From Novosphingobium sp. SG919 (GTDB lineage: Bacteria > Pseudomonadota > Alphaproteobacteria > Sphingomonadales > Sphingomonadaceae), in contig NZ_JABCNG010000011.1 in assembly GCF_012932495.1 (NCBI RefSeq), forward strand, positions 1 to 38,591: a DNA stretch of 38,591 bases, given 5' to 3'. Under the pieces are notes generated by a model, which was not told where the DNA came from, searched no databases, and saw nothing but the letters and a program-made list of their open reading frames with translations. Below, in pieces: positions 37,068 to 38,591 of the stretch (position 1 is its first letter; each line of letters begins with the position of its first letter). A program made the translations under genes and the position numbers.

Positions 37068-37922
37068 ATGGCTAGAATCCCTTACACCAAGCCGTATGCA
37101 ACGGCCGCTCAGCGGATCGCGCATCTTCGCGCGCGAGGGCTCATTGTCTCCCGACCTAACGTCGCCGCTCGCAAGATCGATATGGTCGGATACGAACGGC
37201 TGCGCATCTATTTTCTCAGCCGTCGCCAGACTCATCTCCCAAATCGGCCGTTTAACCCGGGCACGACCTACCGGGATATCCTGCGCCTCTACGAGTGCGA
37301 TATGCTCTTGCGGGACGCTTGTTTCGCTGCCGCAGGCCAGTTCGAGATCCTCCTGCGCAACGCGATATCCGAAGTCCTCAGCTCAGCCCATGGAAGCCAT
37401 CCCTACACCAACATCGCTGCATTCCGTGGCGCGAGAGCGCACACCGAAGCTCAGCAGAGCTTCCGCGACATCTACCGCAAGACGGCCGATGCGCGCGCAA
37501 TTCACTATCGCCAGACCTACAGCAGTCCCCCGCTGCCTCCGATCTGGACAATGAAGGAATTCCTGACCTTCGGAAGCTCGGTCTATATTTTCAAGCGCCT
37601 CAGCGGATCGCATCGGACCAGTGTGGCCAACCAATTTGGCGTGCAGTCCGACCAGGTCTTCACCCGGTGGCTCGAATGTCTCGTCGATCTGCGCAACATA
37701 TGCGCCCACCACGATCGTCTTTTCAATCGCCACTTCCCAAAGCAGCCTGTCCATCTGCGCAGCGCCAACGTTCCGACAGCGCCTCCGAACAAGCTGAAGG
37801 CGATCCTGGAATGCCTGGACCACCTCCTTACCCAGAGGGGATCTCCGATCAATATTACGGGCAAGGTCGGCGCTATCATCCAGCGGTATCCGGAAATGCA
37901 GCCTGCTGAAGCCGGATACTGA
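37068..37922 (+). CDS. Abi_2 family (AbiD/AbiF-like) abortive infection protein with HEPN motif
   Basis: A 284-residue protein of the Abi_2 family. Family features are RIAHLRARGLIV near the start, IDMVGYERLRIYFLSRR, FEILLRNAISEVL in the middle helix, and the HEPN active-site motif RNICAHHDRLFNRHF (Arg209 to His215). HEPN proteins are commonly RNases, and Abi_2 proteins abort phage infection (family knowledge). The coding start lies just after the terminator of a small RNA, so the gene is probably expressed by read-through or is controlled by the RNA. No ribosome site is evident in the short gap. The second copy of the 117-bp leader starts 10 bases after its stop. Confidence 0.88.
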   Translation: MARIPYTKPYATAAQRIAHLRARGLIVSRPNVAARKIDMVGYERLRIYFLSRRQTHLPNRPFNPGTTYRDILRLYECDMLLRDACFAAAGQFEILLRNAISEVLSSAHGSHPYTNIAAFRGARAHTEAQQSFRDIYRKTADARAIHYRQTYSSPPLPPIWTMKEFLTFGSSVYIFKRLSGSHRTSVANQFGVQSDQVFTRWLECLVDLRNICAHHDRLFNRHFPKQPVHLRSANVPTAPPNKLKAILECLDHLLTQRGSPINITGKVGAIIQRYPEMQPAEAGY

Positions 37923-37931
37923 CCGATAGCA

Positions 37932-38048
37932 ATTCCGCGCCCAACAGTGCCCTCCGCCGCGCGGTCCGCGCGCCGAGGGGCGCTATAGGCCCTTACGATA
38001 TCATGTAATCTTTCGCGGACTAACAGTGAAGGGAGATTACTAGCCATG
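37932..38048 (+). repeat. 117-bp leader repeat, copy 2
   Basis: This has the same length and orientation as 5802-5918, with about 106 of 117 positions equal by eye. The central GGTCCGCGCGCCGAGGGG and the ribosome-site end GGAGATTACTAGCC are unchanged. It holds CATGTAATC at 38002-38010, the same motif found in the operator-like tandem at 5774. Confidence 0.8.
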
Positions 38049-38381
38049 CAGACAGATGCTGCGAGTGATGTAGATGAGGCAGGGGTACTAAGACCCCCCG
38101 TCCGGCCTACCGGCGGCGTTATAACCGGACGTATGCAGGCCTTTGCCCTCTTTTGTACGATTACCTTGTGGGTCCAGGTATGGGCTACACCGGAGATTTC
38201 CCTTTGGGGTCAGGCATACGATCTGCTGGGCGTCGTGAACTTTTGCAATTTTGTTCTAATCACGATTTATCAGGTGGTTTTTGGGCTCTTTTCACCTCTG
38301 AGTCCGCTCAGAATTTGGCTCGATCGTACCACCTCCTGCCGGAATTCCGGAGCCACAGACTCGTCGGCACCTAGGGTATAG
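38046..38381 (+). CDS. Small two-pass membrane protein behind repeated leader
   Basis: A 111-residue protein that I do not recognise. After a soluble acidic start come two hydrophobic segments (MQAFALFCTITLWVQVWA, about residues 30 to 47, and LLGVVNFCNFVLITIYQVVF, about residues 61 to 80), then a short serine-rich tail. The ATG is at the same place in the repeat as that of the gene at 5916, but the two proteins have no visible similarity. It follows the Abi gene, so it may be part of a defence cassette or simply cargo behind a shared leader. Confidence 0.6.
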   Translation: MQTDAASDVDEAGVLRPPVRPTGGVITGRMQAFALFCTITLWVQVWATPEISLWGQAYDLLGVVNFCNFVLITIYQVVFGLFSPLSPLRIWLDRTTSCRNSGATDSSAPRV

Positions 38382-38591
38382 GTTCTTGACGAGCTGGGGG
38401 GCTAAGCGAAACGATTGGTGCTCCTGCACCTCAGAAGCGCGAAAGGACCTTTCTAACGTCCGCGCTGTAGGCGCCTACAGAGCGTAGGCGATCAGGGCGC
38501 GGCCCTGCAGGCACGGCTCTATCTCCGCTGCGCTCCGACCGAACCCGCCAGCGGTTTCGGCCCATTCGGGTCACGATCCTCGCGCAAGAAT
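38382..38591. other. Gene-free end with a 16-bp palindrome
   Basis: I see no gene here. A perfect palindrome, CTGTAGGCGCCTACAG, is at 38465-38480, followed by AGCGTAGGCG, which partly repeats it. It may be a protein-binding or recombination site, or a terminator for the small membrane-protein gene. Confidence 0.4.

Noticed and set aside
38382..38591. tRNA or attachment site at the window end
   Set aside because: No cloverleaf or integrase gene is seen; only a short palindrome can be supported.

Overview
The window reads as the backbone of a self-transmissible plasmid from an alphaproteobacterium, most likely a sphingomonad (Sphingomonas, Sphingobium or Novosphingobium type). That placement is an inference from high GC, dense ATGA-overlapping operons, a DUF3768 protein, and a P-type VirB/VirD4 system with a VirD2-like relaxase. 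No rRNA, tRNA or core housekeeping gene is seen. Whether the 38.6 kb is a closed circle cannot be decided from the sequence.

Layout. (1) 1-6.5 kb is accessory: DUF3768, a DUF4942 methyltransferase, several unknowns, an FkbM-type methyltransferase, a repressor-like HTH gene with a perfect operator, an RNA polymerase alpha-CTD-like protein, a ribbon-helix-helix (RHH) protein, a small membrane protein behind a 117-bp repeated leader, and a DUF2285-like protein. (2) 6.5-9.7 kb is maintenance: a palindrome-rich res-like region with a serine resolvase, ssb, an AT-rich centromere-like array, and parA with a small partner plus two small coupled ORFs. (3) 9.8-13.1 kb is mobilisation: an oriT with a recognisable nic core, a double-RHH accessory protein, and a MOB_P relaxase. 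(4) 13.1-25.8 kb, minus strand, is a complete type IV secretion operon in the order virB1 - three virB2-like pilins - virB3 - virB4 - virB5 - eexN - virB6 - virB7-like - virB8 - virB9 - virB10 - virB11 - virD4. (5) 26.0-29.7 kb, divergent from it, holds a large trimeric autotransporter adhesin and a methyltransferase. (6) 29.7-31.6 kb is regulatory: a resolvase-like protein that has lost its catalytic arginines, two XRE-type proteins and a DNA-binding-like unknown. (7) 31.7-36.9 kb is replication-like: a winged-helix Rep candidate, a primase-like CHC2/Toprim protein with a degenerate Toprim site, two nuclease-like paralogues, and topoisomerase I between them. (8) 36.9-38.4 kb is a defence cassette, a small structured RNA with its own terminator directly upstream of an Abi_2 (AbiD/AbiF-like) HEPN gene, followed by the second 117-bp leader copy and another small membrane protein.

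How it works together. The relaxase and its double-RHH accessory would nick oriT at about 10,220 on the minus strand. VirD4 would pass the complex to the VirB channel, and EexN would limit redundant entry. ParA with its partner and centromere, the resolvase with its res region, and the Rep, primase and topoisomerase genes would maintain the plasmid. A 36-bp element shared by the virB operon promoter and the primase-like gene suggests that transfer and replication functions are co-regulated.

The most interesting items are the RNA-Abi unit at 36.95-37.92 kb, the 117-bp leader repeated in front of two unrelated small membrane proteins, the shared TGTCTC element, the catalytically dead resolvase-like regulator, and the near-identical C-terminal tails of VirB5 and EexN.
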